A stretch of DNA of 64,000 nt from Aquimarina algiphila (GTDB taxonomy: Bacteria; Bacteroidota; Bacteroidia; Flavobacteriales; Flavobacteriaceae), in assembly GCF_007489275.1 (NCBI RefSeq), contig NZ_VLNR01000023.1, forward strand, positions 1 through 64,000. Direction: 5' to 3'. The translations under genes and the position numbers were made by a program. Shown in pieces: positions 32,684 through 41,400 of this stretch (positions are counted from its first letter, which is position 1; each line of letters begins with the position of its first letter). The notes under the pieces are model-generated. The model searched no databases. It saw only the letters and a program-made list of their open reading frames with translations, and had not been told where the DNA came from.

Positions 32684-33973
32684 ATGGAATTACATTTTAT
32701 TGTTATTATACTTTGTTTAATTCTTTCAGCTTTTTTTTCAGGGATGGAAATTGCTTATGTTTCCTCAAATAAAATTCATATTGAAATTGAAAAAAAACAA
32801 GGAGGGTTTATATCAAATATCCTTACTCGTTTAACCAAAAAACCTTCTAAGTTTATTGCAACAATGCTTGTTGGTAATAATGTGGCTTTGGTGATTTATG
32901 GGTTTTATATGGGAGAGGTATTGATGAGTCTATTTAGTTCGTTACTACCATCACCATATTGGGTATTAGACTATTTTATTACAGAATTAAATCTTTTGAC
33001 CCAAACCATTATTTCTACAGGGATTATTTTAATTACTGCTGAGTTTTTGCCAAAAGTATTTTTTCAAATTTACTCAAATACGTTGCTTAAAATATTTTCT
33101 TTTCCTGCTTATGTCTTTTATATTATTTTTTCGCCAATTTCATCATTTGTAATCTGGGTTTCAGATTTTGTGCTCAAGAAGTTTCTAAAAACTGATGGAG
33201 ATCAGGTTCAACTAGCTTTTAGTAAAACAGAATTAGGGGATTATATTAGTGAGCAGATGGAGACCGTTGAAAAAGATGATGAAATAGATAGTGAAATTCA
33301 AATTTTTCAAAATGCTCTTGATTTTTCTGATGTCAAATCAAGAGAGGTAATGATTCCTAGAACCGAGGTGGTTGCTGTAGAGAAATCCCAATCTATAGAA
33401 GAAGTTAGTAAAATATTTATAGATACCGGGTTGTCAAAAATAATTGTATATAACGGCAATGTAGATGATATTATAGGGTATGTACACTCTTTTGAATTGT
33501 TTAAAAAGCCAAAGTCTCTAAGAGCAATTTTACTTCCTGTAGTTTTTGTGCCAGAGACAATGTTTGTAAAAGATGTGCTTAATCTTTTGACAAAAAAACA
33601 TAAAAGTATAGCGGTTGTTATCGATGAGTATGGAGGTACTAGTGGTATTATTACTGTAGAAGATATTGTGGAAGAGCTATTTGGTGAGATTGAAGACGAA
33701 CATGATTCTATAGAACTTATTGAAGAACAAGTTGCTGATGACCAATATAGGTTTTCTGCAAGAATAGAAGTAGATCATATCAATGAATTGTATAAATTAG
33801 ACCTTCCTGAAGATGAAAATTACGAAACCCTGGGAGGGATGATTGTAAATCATACAGAAGAAATTCCACAACAAGGAGATGAAGTAAAAATAGATGGATT
33901 TAGAATTAAAATTATAGAGACTTCTAATACCAAAATTGAAATTGTCGAATTACAAGTGATTACTGAGGAGTGA
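32684..33973 (+). CDS. CorC/HlyC-type CNNM-CBS membrane protein
   Basis: 429 residues. The N-terminal CNNM domain has three to four helices (about 1-185: IILCLILSAFFSGMEIAYV, ISTGIILITAEFLPKVFFQ). It is followed by two CBS domains (about 200-330, MIPRTEVVAVE and VIDEYGGTSGIITVEDIVEELFGEI) and a C-terminal CorC_HlyC transporter-associated domain. The family moves or senses Mg2+ and related ions. It is separated by 3 bases from the previous gene. Confidence 0.9.
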   Translation: MELHFIVIILCLILSAFFSGMEIAYVSSNKIHIEIEKKQGGFISNILTRLTKKPSKFIATMLVGNNVALVIYGFYMGEVLMSLFSSLLPSPYWVLDYFITELNLLTQTIISTGIILITAEFLPKVFFQIYSNTLLKIFSFPAYVFYIIFSPISSFVIWVSDFVLKKFLKTDGDQVQLAFSKTELGDYISEQMETVEKDDEIDSEIQIFQNALDFSDVKSREVMIPRTEVVAVEKSQSIEEVSKIFIDTGLSKIIVYNGNVDDIIGYVHSFELFKKPKSLRAILLPVVFVPETMFVKDVLNLLTKKHKSIAVVIDEYGGTSGIITVEDIVEELFGEIEDEHDSIELIEEQVADDQYRFSARIEVDHINELYKLDLPEDENYETLGGMIVNHTEEIPQQGDEVKIDGFRIKIIETSNTKIEIVELQVITEE

Positions 33974-34326
33974 TTTTGGTTCTTGTTGATTTAAAATAAA
34001 AGTCGATTCTTCTCGGTTTTTATGTGCTCCTTATTTTAAAAAGTTTCCTGATACCGTTAATATGTATACTATTTTTTGTGCCTTTACTTTTAGGAAGTTT
34101 ATGGCTTACTGTTACATGTAAAATAACACAATTTTTTATTGTTTATCGAGTTATAAAACAATAAAAAGATGATTTAATTTAGGTGAAAATGCATCATAAA
34201 GACTTTGTTGACCTTATTTACATAAAAAAAGCAAAAAACTTAATAATACTTTCAGAATTTTAATTGGTATTATTACAATAAAATGGTACTTTCGCCCACT
34301 ATATTTTGAATAAATAATTACACATC
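33974..34326. other. Intergenic region with probable ppiD promoter
   Basis: About 350 bases without a gene. TACTTTCG at 34287-34294 differs by one base from TAnnTTTG, and a TTG lies 20 bases upstream at 34264-34266. This could drive the PpiD gene independently of the coaX operon. I see no terminator hairpin of high quality after the CorC-like gene. Confidence 0.45.
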
Positions 34327-36441
34327 ATGGCAGTTTTAAATAAAATCAGACAACGTTCGGTTTTTCTTATTGTAATCATTGCATTAGCACTTTTCTCTTT
34401 TGTTTTGGCGGATTTGATTCGTAACGGAGGAGCAATTTCACAAAAAGCTGAAAATGTAATCGCAACGATAAACGGAAAAGATATTGATAGAACTGATTTT
34501 GCTAGAAAAGTAGAAACAGCTTCTAGAAGTTTTGGAGGAGGATCATCAAGCATTCAGGCTGTTAATTACGTATGGAACCAAGAAATACGTGAAACAGTTT
34601 TTGAAGAGCAATTTGAAGAGTTAGGGATTATAGTAGGTGAAGATCAAGTAAATCAATTACTGGAAGAATCCTTAGCAAACAATCCAACGTTTCAGAATGA
34701 GGCTGGAGTTTTTGATAAGGCTAAAATGCAAGAATATGTTGCAAATGTAAAAGCAACATCTCCACAAGCTTACCAACAGTGGTTGGAGTATGAGGTTTCT
34801 ATTAGTAAAGGAGCTCGTGAGCAAGTGTATCTTAATATGATCAAAGCTGGTGTGGGATCTACATTAAAAGAAGGTGAATTGGTGTATAAGATGGAAAATG
34901 ATAATGTAGATATTAAATATGTGCAATTACCATTTTCTAGTATTGAAGATGCAGAAGTTAATGTAACTGATGCAGAAATTAAAGCTTATGTTGATGCACA
35001 TGCAGATCAGTATAAAGCAGAAGCTTCAAGAAGTATACGATATGTGCTTTTTAATGAAGAAGCAAGCCAGGAAGATATAGATGAAATCAAAGGAAGAGTT
35101 GCAAGTTTATTGGATGATAAAGCAGAATTTGAAAATGGGAAAACAGATACCGTTAAAGGATTCAGAAATGTTGAAAATGTAGAGGATTATGTTAATCAAA
35201 ACTCTGCTGTAAAATTTGATGATCGTTTTAAGTTCAAAAAAGATTTACCAGCTACAGTAGCTGATACAATTTATAACCTAGAAGTAGGTGATGTCTATGG
35301 GCCATATAAGGATGGAGATTTTATTAAAGTTTCTAGGGTTGTTGCTCAAAAGCAAATACCAGATTCTGTAAAAGCAAGTCACATTTTAATTTCTTGGGTA
35401 GGATTAGGGACTGCTGGTGATACAAAACGTACCAAAGAAGAAGCGAAAGCTCTAGCAGATAGTATCATTGGTGTTACCAGAGTAGATAAAGCTAAATTTG
35501 CAACATTAGCTTCAGAATTCTCTGCTGACAGTTCTAATAAAGATAAAGGAGGAGATTTAGGATACTTTACTCCGGGAGCTATGGTTCCTGTTTTTAATGA
35601 TTATTGTTTTGATAATAAAACAGGAGATCAGGGTATTGTAGAAACTCAATTTGGGTATCATATTATTAGTATCGAAGATCAGACAGATGAAGAAAGAGCT
35701 ATAAAAGTGGCAACTGTAGCACAAAAGGTAGAGCCAAGTGAAAAGACAATAAATGCAATTTTTACAGAAACTACTAAATTTCAAATCTCTGCAAAAGACA
35801 AGGATTTCGAAGAAGTGTCTAAAGAAAATGAATTAACCGTTCGACCAGTTAATAATATTAAAGAATTAGATGAGAATATCCCTGGATTAGGTGCTAGAAG
35901 AACAGTAGTGCAGTGGGCATTTAATGAGGAATCTAAAATTGGTGAAATAAAACGATTTGATATCCCAGAAGGGTATGCTGTGGTTCAATTAACTGCAAAA
36001 TCAGATAAAGGGACTATGACAGTTGAAGATGCTAGTCCTACGGTAAAGCCAATTCTAATTAAAGAGAAGAAGGCAGAAACATTAAAAGCTAAAATTTCTG
36101 GAACTGCTCTTGATGCAATTGCACAAAGTCAAGGTCAAACAGTAAAAGTAGCTTCTGCATTAACAATGAAAACTCCTACTATTAGTGGAGCTGGAACAGA
36201 GCCAAAAGTGGTGGGTACTGCTTTTGCTTTAGAAATAGGGAACGTTTCTGGTCCTATTGTAGGTAACAATGGAGTGTATGTAGTAGAGGTGACGAAGAAA
36301 ACACCTGCAAGTGGTTTAGAGACTTATATGAGCTATGCTTCACAAGCATCTAAAACACAAGCTGGGTTAGTGAACTCTAAAGTTTTTGATGCGCTTAAAG
36401 AAGCTGCAGAGATTGAAGATAAAAGAGCTAGATTTTACTAA
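34327..36441 (+). CDS. PpiD/SurA-like periplasmic peptidyl-prolyl isomerase
   Basis: 704 residues. An N-terminal membrane anchor (about 12-30, FLIVIIALALFSFVLADLI) is followed by a SurA-N-type chaperone region. A parvulin rotamase domain lies at about 345-455 (VKASHILISW, FATLASEFSADSSNKDKGGDLGYF, GPYKDGDF nearby), with a second, degenerate parvulin-like part beyond. It helps fold outer-membrane proteins in the periplasm. This matches the Bacteroidota PpiD layout and follows the envelope operon. Confidence 0.88.
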   Translation: MAVLNKIRQRSVFLIVIIALALFSFVLADLIRNGGAISQKAENVIATINGKDIDRTDFARKVETASRSFGGGSSSIQAVNYVWNQEIRETVFEEQFEELGIIVGEDQVNQLLEESLANNPTFQNEAGVFDKAKMQEYVANVKATSPQAYQQWLEYEVSISKGAREQVYLNMIKAGVGSTLKEGELVYKMENDNVDIKYVQLPFSSIEDAEVNVTDAEIKAYVDAHADQYKAEASRSIRYVLFNEEASQEDIDEIKGRVASLLDDKAEFENGKTDTVKGFRNVENVEDYVNQNSAVKFDDRFKFKKDLPATVADTIYNLEVGDVYGPYKDGDFIKVSRVVAQKQIPDSVKASHILISWVGLGTAGDTKRTKEEAKALADSIIGVTRVDKAKFATLASEFSADSSNKDKGGDLGYFTPGAMVPVFNDYCFDNKTGDQGIVETQFGYHIISIEDQTDEERAIKVATVAQKVEPSEKTINAIFTETTKFQISAKDKDFEEVSKENELTVRPVNNIKELDENIPGLGARRTVVQWAFNEESKIGEIKRFDIPEGYAVVQLTAKSDKGTMTVEDASPTVKPILIKEKKAETLKAKISGTALDAIAQSQGQTVKVASALTMKTPTISGAGTEPKVVGTAFALEIGNVSGPIVGNNGVYVVEVTKKTPASGLETYMSYASQASKTQAGLVNSKVFDALKEAAEIEDKRARFY

Positions 36442-36456
36442 GATTTAAATCATATA

Positions 36457-36496
36457 AATAAGAAAGCCTGAAGTTGAGACTTCAGGCTTTCTTATT
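36457..36496. terminator. Bidirectional terminator between ppiD-like and galE
   Basis: An 18-bp perfect stem (AATAAGAAAGCCTGAAGT and its complement) with a TGAG loop lies between two converging genes. It has A and T runs on both sides and can serve both. Confidence 0.9.
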
Positions 36497-36519
36497 TTAT
36501 AAAGTGAATTAAAGTTTTT

Positions 36520-37536
36520 CTAACTTCTAACTTTTTGTTCCCATTTCCAGGCAGAACTGAGTGAATCATCCAGACTGCTTTTTGCTTTCCAGCCTAATTC
36601 ATTATTTGCTTTGGTAGTATCAGCATATGCTGCGGTAATATCACCTTCTCTTCTTTCGACAATTTTATAGTTCAGCTTTTTGTCAGATGCTTTTTCAAAA
36701 GAATGGATTACTTCTAAAACAGAGCTTCCGGTTCCTGTGCCTACATTAAAGACTTCATAGTTAGATTTATTATTATCTTCTAATAATCGTTGTAAGGCTA
36801 CTACATGAGCTTTTGCTAGATCTACCACATGAATGTAGTCTCTGATGCAAGTTCCGTCTACTGTAGGGTAATCATCACCAAAAACTGATAATTGTTCTCT
36901 AAGGCCGATAGCGGTCTGTGTAATAAAAGGAACCAGGTTCTGAGGCACACCAATAGGTAATTCACCAATTTCAGCTGTAGGATGTGCTCCAATTGGGTTA
37001 AAATAGCGAAGAGATATAGCTTTTAGTGCTGGGTGTACTTTGCAGGTATCTCTTATGATTTCTTCACCAATTTGTTTTGTGTTTCCATAAGGAGATTCTG
37101 CAGCTTTTACGGGTGCATCTTCGGTAATCGGAAGTTCATCTGCTTGCCCATATACGGTACATGAAGAACTGAAAATAAAATTAGCAGAAGCTTTTTCTGT
37201 TAGTTGCTGCAGCATGAAAACTAAGGTTGACAAGTTGTTTTCATAGTATAGTAAGGGTTTTTCTACGCTTTCTCCAACGGCTTTTGAGGCTGCAAAATGA
37301 ATGACGCCTTCAATATCATGATGACGTTTAAAAAACTCCTGCACTTTATCCTTTTCTCTAAGATCGAATTGTTCAAAAATTACATCTTTACCTGTGATGG
37401 CATGTATTCCTTTGATAACATCAGGAGAAGAATTAGAGCAATTGTCTATAATAACAACTTCATATCCTTTGTTTTGTAGCTCTACTACGGTATGAGAACC
37501 TATAAATCCCAATCCCCCCGTGACTAAGATTTTCAT
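36520..37536 (-). CDS. galE: UDP-glucose 4-epimerase
   Basis: 338 residues of the extended SDR family. The NAD-binding motif is VTGGLGFIGSHTV. The catalytic motif is SSSCTVYG followed by YGNTK (Tyr and Lys). RYFNPIGAHP and GTGSSVLEVI follow. The enzyme interconverts UDP-glucose and UDP-galactose, supplying surface glycans. It is convergent with the ppiD-like gene. The length matches the family. Confidence 0.92.
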   Translation of the reverse strand: MKILVTGGLGFIGSHTVVELQNKGYEVVIIDNCSNSSPDVIKGIHAITGKDVIFEQFDLREKDKVQEFFKRHHDIEGVIHFAASKAVGESVEKPLLYYENNLSTLVFMLQQLTEKASANFIFSSSCTVYGQADELPITEDAPVKAAESPYGNTKQIGEEIIRDTCKVHPALKAISLRYFNPIGAHPTAEIGELPIGVPQNLVPFITQTAIGLREQLSVFGDDYPTVDGTCIRDYIHVVDLAKAHVVALQRLLEDNNKSNYEVFNVGTGTGSSVLEVIHSFEKASDKKLNYKIVERREGDITAAYADTTKANNELGWKAKSSLDDSLSSAWKWEQKVRS

Positions 37537-37578
37537 ATGTAAAATGATTTAATGTTTGAACCAACGAAGGAACAATAA

Positions 37579-38034
37579 TTAAAGGATTTTAGCAACTTCT
37601 TGATTTACAAATTCTAAAAATCTTTCATCTTTTTCTGTGAAAGGGTTTGGGGTTTCAGAATCTATATCAATTTGTCCGATATTTTCTCCATTTTTGAATA
37701 ATGGAATTACAATCTCTGATTTAACAGTAAAGCTGCATGCAATATAATTGTCCTGTGCTTGCACATCAGGAACTACAAAGTTTTCATTAGATACAGCTAC
37801 CTGACCACAAATACCCTTCCCGAAAGGGATAATAACATGATCTGTTTCTGCGCCAACATATGTGCGAAGTTTTAGTTCCTCTTTGTCTTCGTTTTTAAAA
37901 TAAAAACCAACCCAATCATAATAATCAATCTTGTCTTTGAGTAATTGACAAATCGTATGTAATCTATCTGTTACTGATTGGTCTTCATTTTTTAATAGCT
38001 GTATTACTTGGGGTTTTAACTCTTCAAATGGCAT
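37579..38034 (-). CDS. fRMsr-like GAF-domain protein
   Basis: A 151-residue single GAF domain of the free methionine-(R)-sulfoxide reductase type: YYDWVGFYF, IPFGKGICGQVA and YIACSFTVKSEIVIPL. The Cys in GICG and the Cys in IACS match two of the three conserved cysteines of E. coli fRMsr. The third, normally just before the IPFG segment, is not present. It would reduce free Met-R-sulfoxide, with a possibly altered reductant path. It lies upstream of galE on the same strand. Confidence 0.8.
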   Translation of the reverse strand: MPFEELKPQVIQLLKNEDQSVTDRLHTICQLLKDKIDYYDWVGFYFKNEDKEELKLRTYVGAETDHVIIPFGKGICGQVAVSNENFVVPDVQAQDNYIACSFTVKSEIVIPLFKNGENIGQIDIDSETPNPFTEKDERFLEFVNQEVAKIL

Positions 38035-38211
38035 TCCTTACAATTTTACCGGCAAAAATATCTAAAATATTTAGAAAAGTCCTGAATTCTTAATGGTATA
38101 GTTTTGTTAAAAAAAATATTCAAAGAGAAATACTTTTGTTAATTGTTTTAAATATTAAATTAACTTTGTGGTTTTTGGAATAATTAATAGACGAATAAAT
38201 TTTCTGATTCT

Positions 38212-38778
38212 ATGCAAAGGAATTTAAATATATTGAATGTTAGATATGGATTACTTCTGGTTATAGTGACATTGATTTCAATTTCTTGTAATCAAGATAA
38301 AAAACCAGTCACTGTTACACAGAATGAATTAGATGGAAGTGTTGATCTAAATATCACAAATGAAGTGTCTGAAGTTAAGTTTTCGGATGGAAAAACCCTT
38401 GAAATATATGGCTTATATCTTAATATCAAAGCAGCACTAGTGAATTCAAATAGTGAAGGTGTTCAGGTAGAGGCAAAAAAGCTGGAAGCTGCCATAGGTG
38501 TGTTAGAAGAGTATAAATCTCTTAAGGCAACTTCAAAGCTAATTTCCTTAACCAAAGACATAAAAGAACAACGTAATTTTTTTGTTTCTTTAACCAACGA
38601 AACTGAGAAGTTAATACATGATGCAAAAATAACTTCAGGAGCTGTATATAAACAGTTTTGTCCAATGGCTTTTGATGGAGAAGGAGGGTATTGGTTGTCT
38701 GATTCTGAGGAAATTAGAAATCCTTTTTTTGGAGATAAGATGCTTGTTTGTGGAAGTGTGAAAGATGTTTTTAAGTAA
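38212..38778 (+). CDS. DUF3347 lipoprotein
   Basis: 188 residues. The lipoprotein signal (LISISCNQ, Cys near residue 26) is followed by a DUF3347 domain: YGLYLNIKAALVNSNSEGV, RNFFVSLTNETEKLI, then VYKQFCPMAFDGEGGYWLSD and LVCGSVKD. The paired Cys (KQFCPM and LVCG) is typical of the family, whose relatives lie near CusB-type copper exporters. No metal-transport gene is adjacent. Two -7-like boxes (TACTTTTG at 38131-38138 and TAACTTTG at 38161-38168) are upstream. Confidence 0.8.
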   Translation: MQRNLNILNVRYGLLLVIVTLISISCNQDKKPVTVTQNELDGSVDLNITNEVSEVKFSDGKTLEIYGLYLNIKAALVNSNSEGVQVEAKKLEAAIGVLEEYKSLKATSKLISLTKDIKEQRNFFVSLTNETEKLIHDAKITSGAVYKQFCPMAFDGEGGYWLSDSEEIRNPFFGDKMLVCGSVKDVFK

Positions 38779-38949
38779 AATAATGAACTGAAAAGAAAAA
38801 TAATTTATGGCTCAGTGTGCGAAAACACTGAAAATAAAAATATTGACTATATTTAAAGATATCAAGCATGTAATTGATATAGTTTTTGAGGGAAATCTAT
38901 ATGAATGGGAATATGCGAGATATTTATTGTAATTGGGATAAAAACAAAA

Positions 38950-39786
38950 ATGGATATGATAGAGAGAAAATTAATGCTATTGATTTTTTCTGTACTGTTT
39001 TTTTCTTGTAATGATAATGTAAAAGCAATTCCTGGGCCTACGGCTCAAACTATTGCCCTTTTAGAGAGATCTAAAGCATTACAGGCACGAGGAGAAAAAG
39101 TAGAGCAGAGTATGCTCAGAAAAAAAGATTCAATAGTCATGCTGATAGGCGGTGAATCGAGTGCAGAAAGTACTGATGATACAAAAAAAACTATCGCTGC
39201 AGATGGTATTGTGAATACAGAAAATGCTGTTGATACAAATGATGAAGGTTTTGTGAATATAGAGGAGATGTCCAGTGAATTTGTTTTGGATATGCGATAT
39301 GCTACTTCTAATAATTTTTTGAAAGAGAAAGTATATTCCTGTGCTAAGTGTTATGTTAGAAAGGAAGTTGCAGAAGCACTCGTAAAAGCAAATAATGATC
39401 TCCTTGCACAAGGCTATAGAATAAAGCTCTTTGATTGTTATCGCCCGCATAGTGTTCAGAAAAAGATGTGGAAGATTTTTCCTAATCCTGGATATGTTGC
39501 TGATCCTAAAGGGGGATCTATTCATAATAAAGGTGCGGCAGTAGATATCACTTTAGTAAGGTCAGCAGGTGGTGGCGTAGATATGGGAACAGATTTTGAC
39601 CATTTCGGGAAAGAAGCACATCATTCATATAATGGTCATTCAAAAACGATACTCAGTCACCGCAAATTGTTGCGTGAAACTATGGAAAAACATGGGTTTA
39701 AAACCATAAGGACAGAATGGTGGCATTATAACTTTAAAAGTAATGGAGGTTATAAGATCTCAGATTTTAAATGGAAATGTGATTGA
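38950..39786 (+). CDS. VanX/DdpX-type D-Ala-D-Ala dipeptidase lipoprotein
   Basis: 278 residues from the ATG at 38950. The open frame reaches back to 38905, but the lipoprotein signal (LLIFSVLFFSCND) fits a start at 38950 or 38956. The M15D domain is at about 110-278: FDCYRPHSVQKKMWK, the zinc motif SIHNKGAAVDITLV and the catalytic EWWHYNFKS. It should cleave D-Ala-D-Ala or similar dipeptides in the periplasm. A linker of about 60 residues lies after the signal. A second VanX-type domain in this window is fused to a racemase at 24330. Confidence 0.88.
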   Translation: MDMIERKLMLLIFSVLFFSCNDNVKAIPGPTAQTIALLERSKALQARGEKVEQSMLRKKDSIVMLIGGESSAESTDDTKKTIAADGIVNTENAVDTNDEGFVNIEEMSSEFVLDMRYATSNNFLKEKVYSCAKCYVRKEVAEALVKANNDLLAQGYRIKLFDCYRPHSVQKKMWKIFPNPGYVADPKGGSIHNKGAAVDITLVRSAGGGVDMGTDFDHFGKEAHHSYNGHSKTILSHRKLLRETMEKHGFKTIRTEWWHYNFKSNGGYKISDFKWKCD

Positions 39787-39788
39787 GA

Positions 39789-41087
39789 TTATCGATTATA
39801 TGGGTATTCATTTATCCAATGAAATCCTCTGTTGATTAATAAAAACTCATTACGCTTTTTCTTTTTAGTTTTGATTTTTAGAGTATCACCATAGTAAATC
39901 CCTTCAAAAAAGTATAAGCTATCTTGTATGTGGTATTGAAGTTTTTGAACATCTGTACTGTCTCGATATGCAGTAAGCTCTAATGTTTTAGAAATAGTAT
40001 CAGTTTTCTCTTTTTTGTATATAAACTTTTCATCCATTGTTTGTAGCCCCGTATAACGCTTGTCCACTAAAATTCTTTTCCAGCGTATAGTGTCTGTTGT
40101 CAATGGGGGCAAAGTGTCGTTATTTTTTATAAATTCTATGACTTCATAGATGCCATATAAAGAGGATTTAGGTGCTTCTTTACCCCATTTTTTTTGGCCT
40201 TCGGCAGATTCGCTGATATTGGTGTATAGAAAAAAACAAATAACTAAAGTTTTGGCAATTAAAGTAGCAGTTTTTGCTTTATGTTTAGTAAAATAAGGTG
40301 TGAATACTTTTGGTTGTACAGGCTTGTTAAGAAGCAGAAAATTTATTATACGTTTTAGGTCTGGTGCTAATAAAAAGAGCCCCATAATGGTTAGTAGTCC
40401 ACTATATAATTTTACAGGTATGTCGTAACTCATGTTCATCATAAAAACATTGAACATAACAGCAACTGTCATTAAGGCTCCAAATAAAGTAGTCTTTCTA
40501 AAAACTAGTAATATACCTGCTATTATTTCTGCGTAACCAGAAAATCTTGTGTAAGTGTCACTATATTCCATGAAATTCCACATTAAACCCATAGGGGAGG
40601 AATTGCCATAAGTTTTTACAAGATCCATAAGACTTAACTCAGAGAATTGCAAGGTAAATGCTTTAGAAAACCCATAAGAAAACATAGTTGCAGCAATGTA
40701 GTATCTAACAAATACTCTTAGATACATGAATAGTGTTGAGTAATTTTTTCTTCTAAAATCTAAAAAACTCCAAATAACCGATGTGATTATTGCTATGCTT
40801 AAAGTAATAAATTGAAAAATATAATCCGCAGTAGTATCTCCGCTTCCGTTAGGTCCTATTATAATCTCATACTTGATTCCTAAAATATTTTTCCCTACCC
40901 AAACCGAAAGCTCTTGCGTCCAATTAGTGTAAAATGAAAATAAATCATCTTGCCCAATTATACTTCCTATGTAATATAGAGGAAATGGGAAAATATTCAG
41001 AAAAAGATAAACGAAGAAGAACCTGAATGTGACCAGGGTGGGTAGATTCCAGGAAGTGGTGTTAGAGATATTTTGATTGGATTTCAT
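39789..41087 (-). CDS. DoxX-like integral membrane protein
   Basis: 432 residues with six to eight predicted helices (for example TFRFFFVYLFLNIFPFPLYY, YYIAATMFSYGFSKAF, YAEIIAGILLVF, LYSGLLTIMGLFLLA) in a DoxX-like arrangement. A soluble C-terminal part (about 305-432) contains WKRILVDKRY and the like. The function is unknown; the DoxX family is linked to respiratory or oxidative roles. It stands alone between two converging neighbours, 3 bases from the dipeptidase end. Confidence 0.7.
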   Translation of the reverse strand: MKSNQNISNTTSWNLPTLVTFRFFFVYLFLNIFPFPLYYIGSIIGQDDLFSFYTNWTQELSVWVGKNILGIKYEIIIGPNGSGDTTADYIFQFITLSIAIITSVIWSFLDFRRKNYSTLFMYLRVFVRYYIAATMFSYGFSKAFTLQFSELSLMDLVKTYGNSSPMGLMWNFMEYSDTYTRFSGYAEIIAGILLVFRKTTLFGALMTVAVMFNVFMMNMSYDIPVKLYSGLLTIMGLFLLAPDLKRIINFLLLNKPVQPKVFTPYFTKHKAKTATLIAKTLVICFFLYTNISESAEGQKKWGKEAPKSSLYGIYEVIEFIKNNDTLPPLTTDTIRWKRILVDKRYTGLQTMDEKFIYKKEKTDTISKTLELTAYRDSTDVQKLQYHIQDSLYFFEGIYYGDTLKIKTKKKKRNEFLLINRGFHWINEYPYNR

Positions 41088-41170
41088 GCAAACTTATTAA
41101 TGGTATAGTTTTAAGAAGTAAAAAGAAACTAATATAGGAATGATTTACTAATTTTGCTTATTAATGATGT

Positions 41171-41206
41171 GAAAAAAAACGACACTCACCGTAGTGAATG
41201 CCGTTC
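41171..41206 (-). terminator. Terminator behind the malate synthase region
   Basis: On the minus strand AACGGCATTCAC and GTGAGTGTCGTT form a stem with an ACGG-type loop, followed by eight T. It lies just after the aceA-like remnant and would end the aceB transcript. Confidence 0.75.
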
Positions 41207-41234
41207 TTGAGCACAATTATAAAATCGGAAAAAA

Positions 41235-41378
41235 TTAAAACTGTTCTACTTCTGTACTTCCCTCCCTGGCGATAGTAGAAGGTTTACCTACAGTTACCAT
41301 GTTTGCAGCATCAAATAATGTAGTTTTGTAAATTGATGTTTCAAAGTAAGGAGCTCTGCAAGGTCTTGTATTTATGAC
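41235..41378 (-). pseudogene. Possible 3' remnant of isocitrate lyase (aceA)
   Basis: The minus-strand frame runs 47 codons from an in-frame TAA to a stop at 41235. It ends with TVGKPSTIAREGSTEVEQF, close to the GSTE-x-QF ending of isocitrate lyases, and PYF precedes it as in the AceA tail. It lies just after malate synthase on the same strand, the usual position of aceA, and before an intact terminator. No start codon or other aceA part remains. The identity rests on a short motif and position. Confidence 0.5.
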
Positions 41379-41400
41379 TTAAATTTTGAAATATGTTACT

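Noticed and set aside
38905-38949. 15-codon upstream extension of the VanX-like lipoprotein
   Set aside because: It would place extra residues before a clear lipoprotein signal; the start at 38950 or 38956 fits better.
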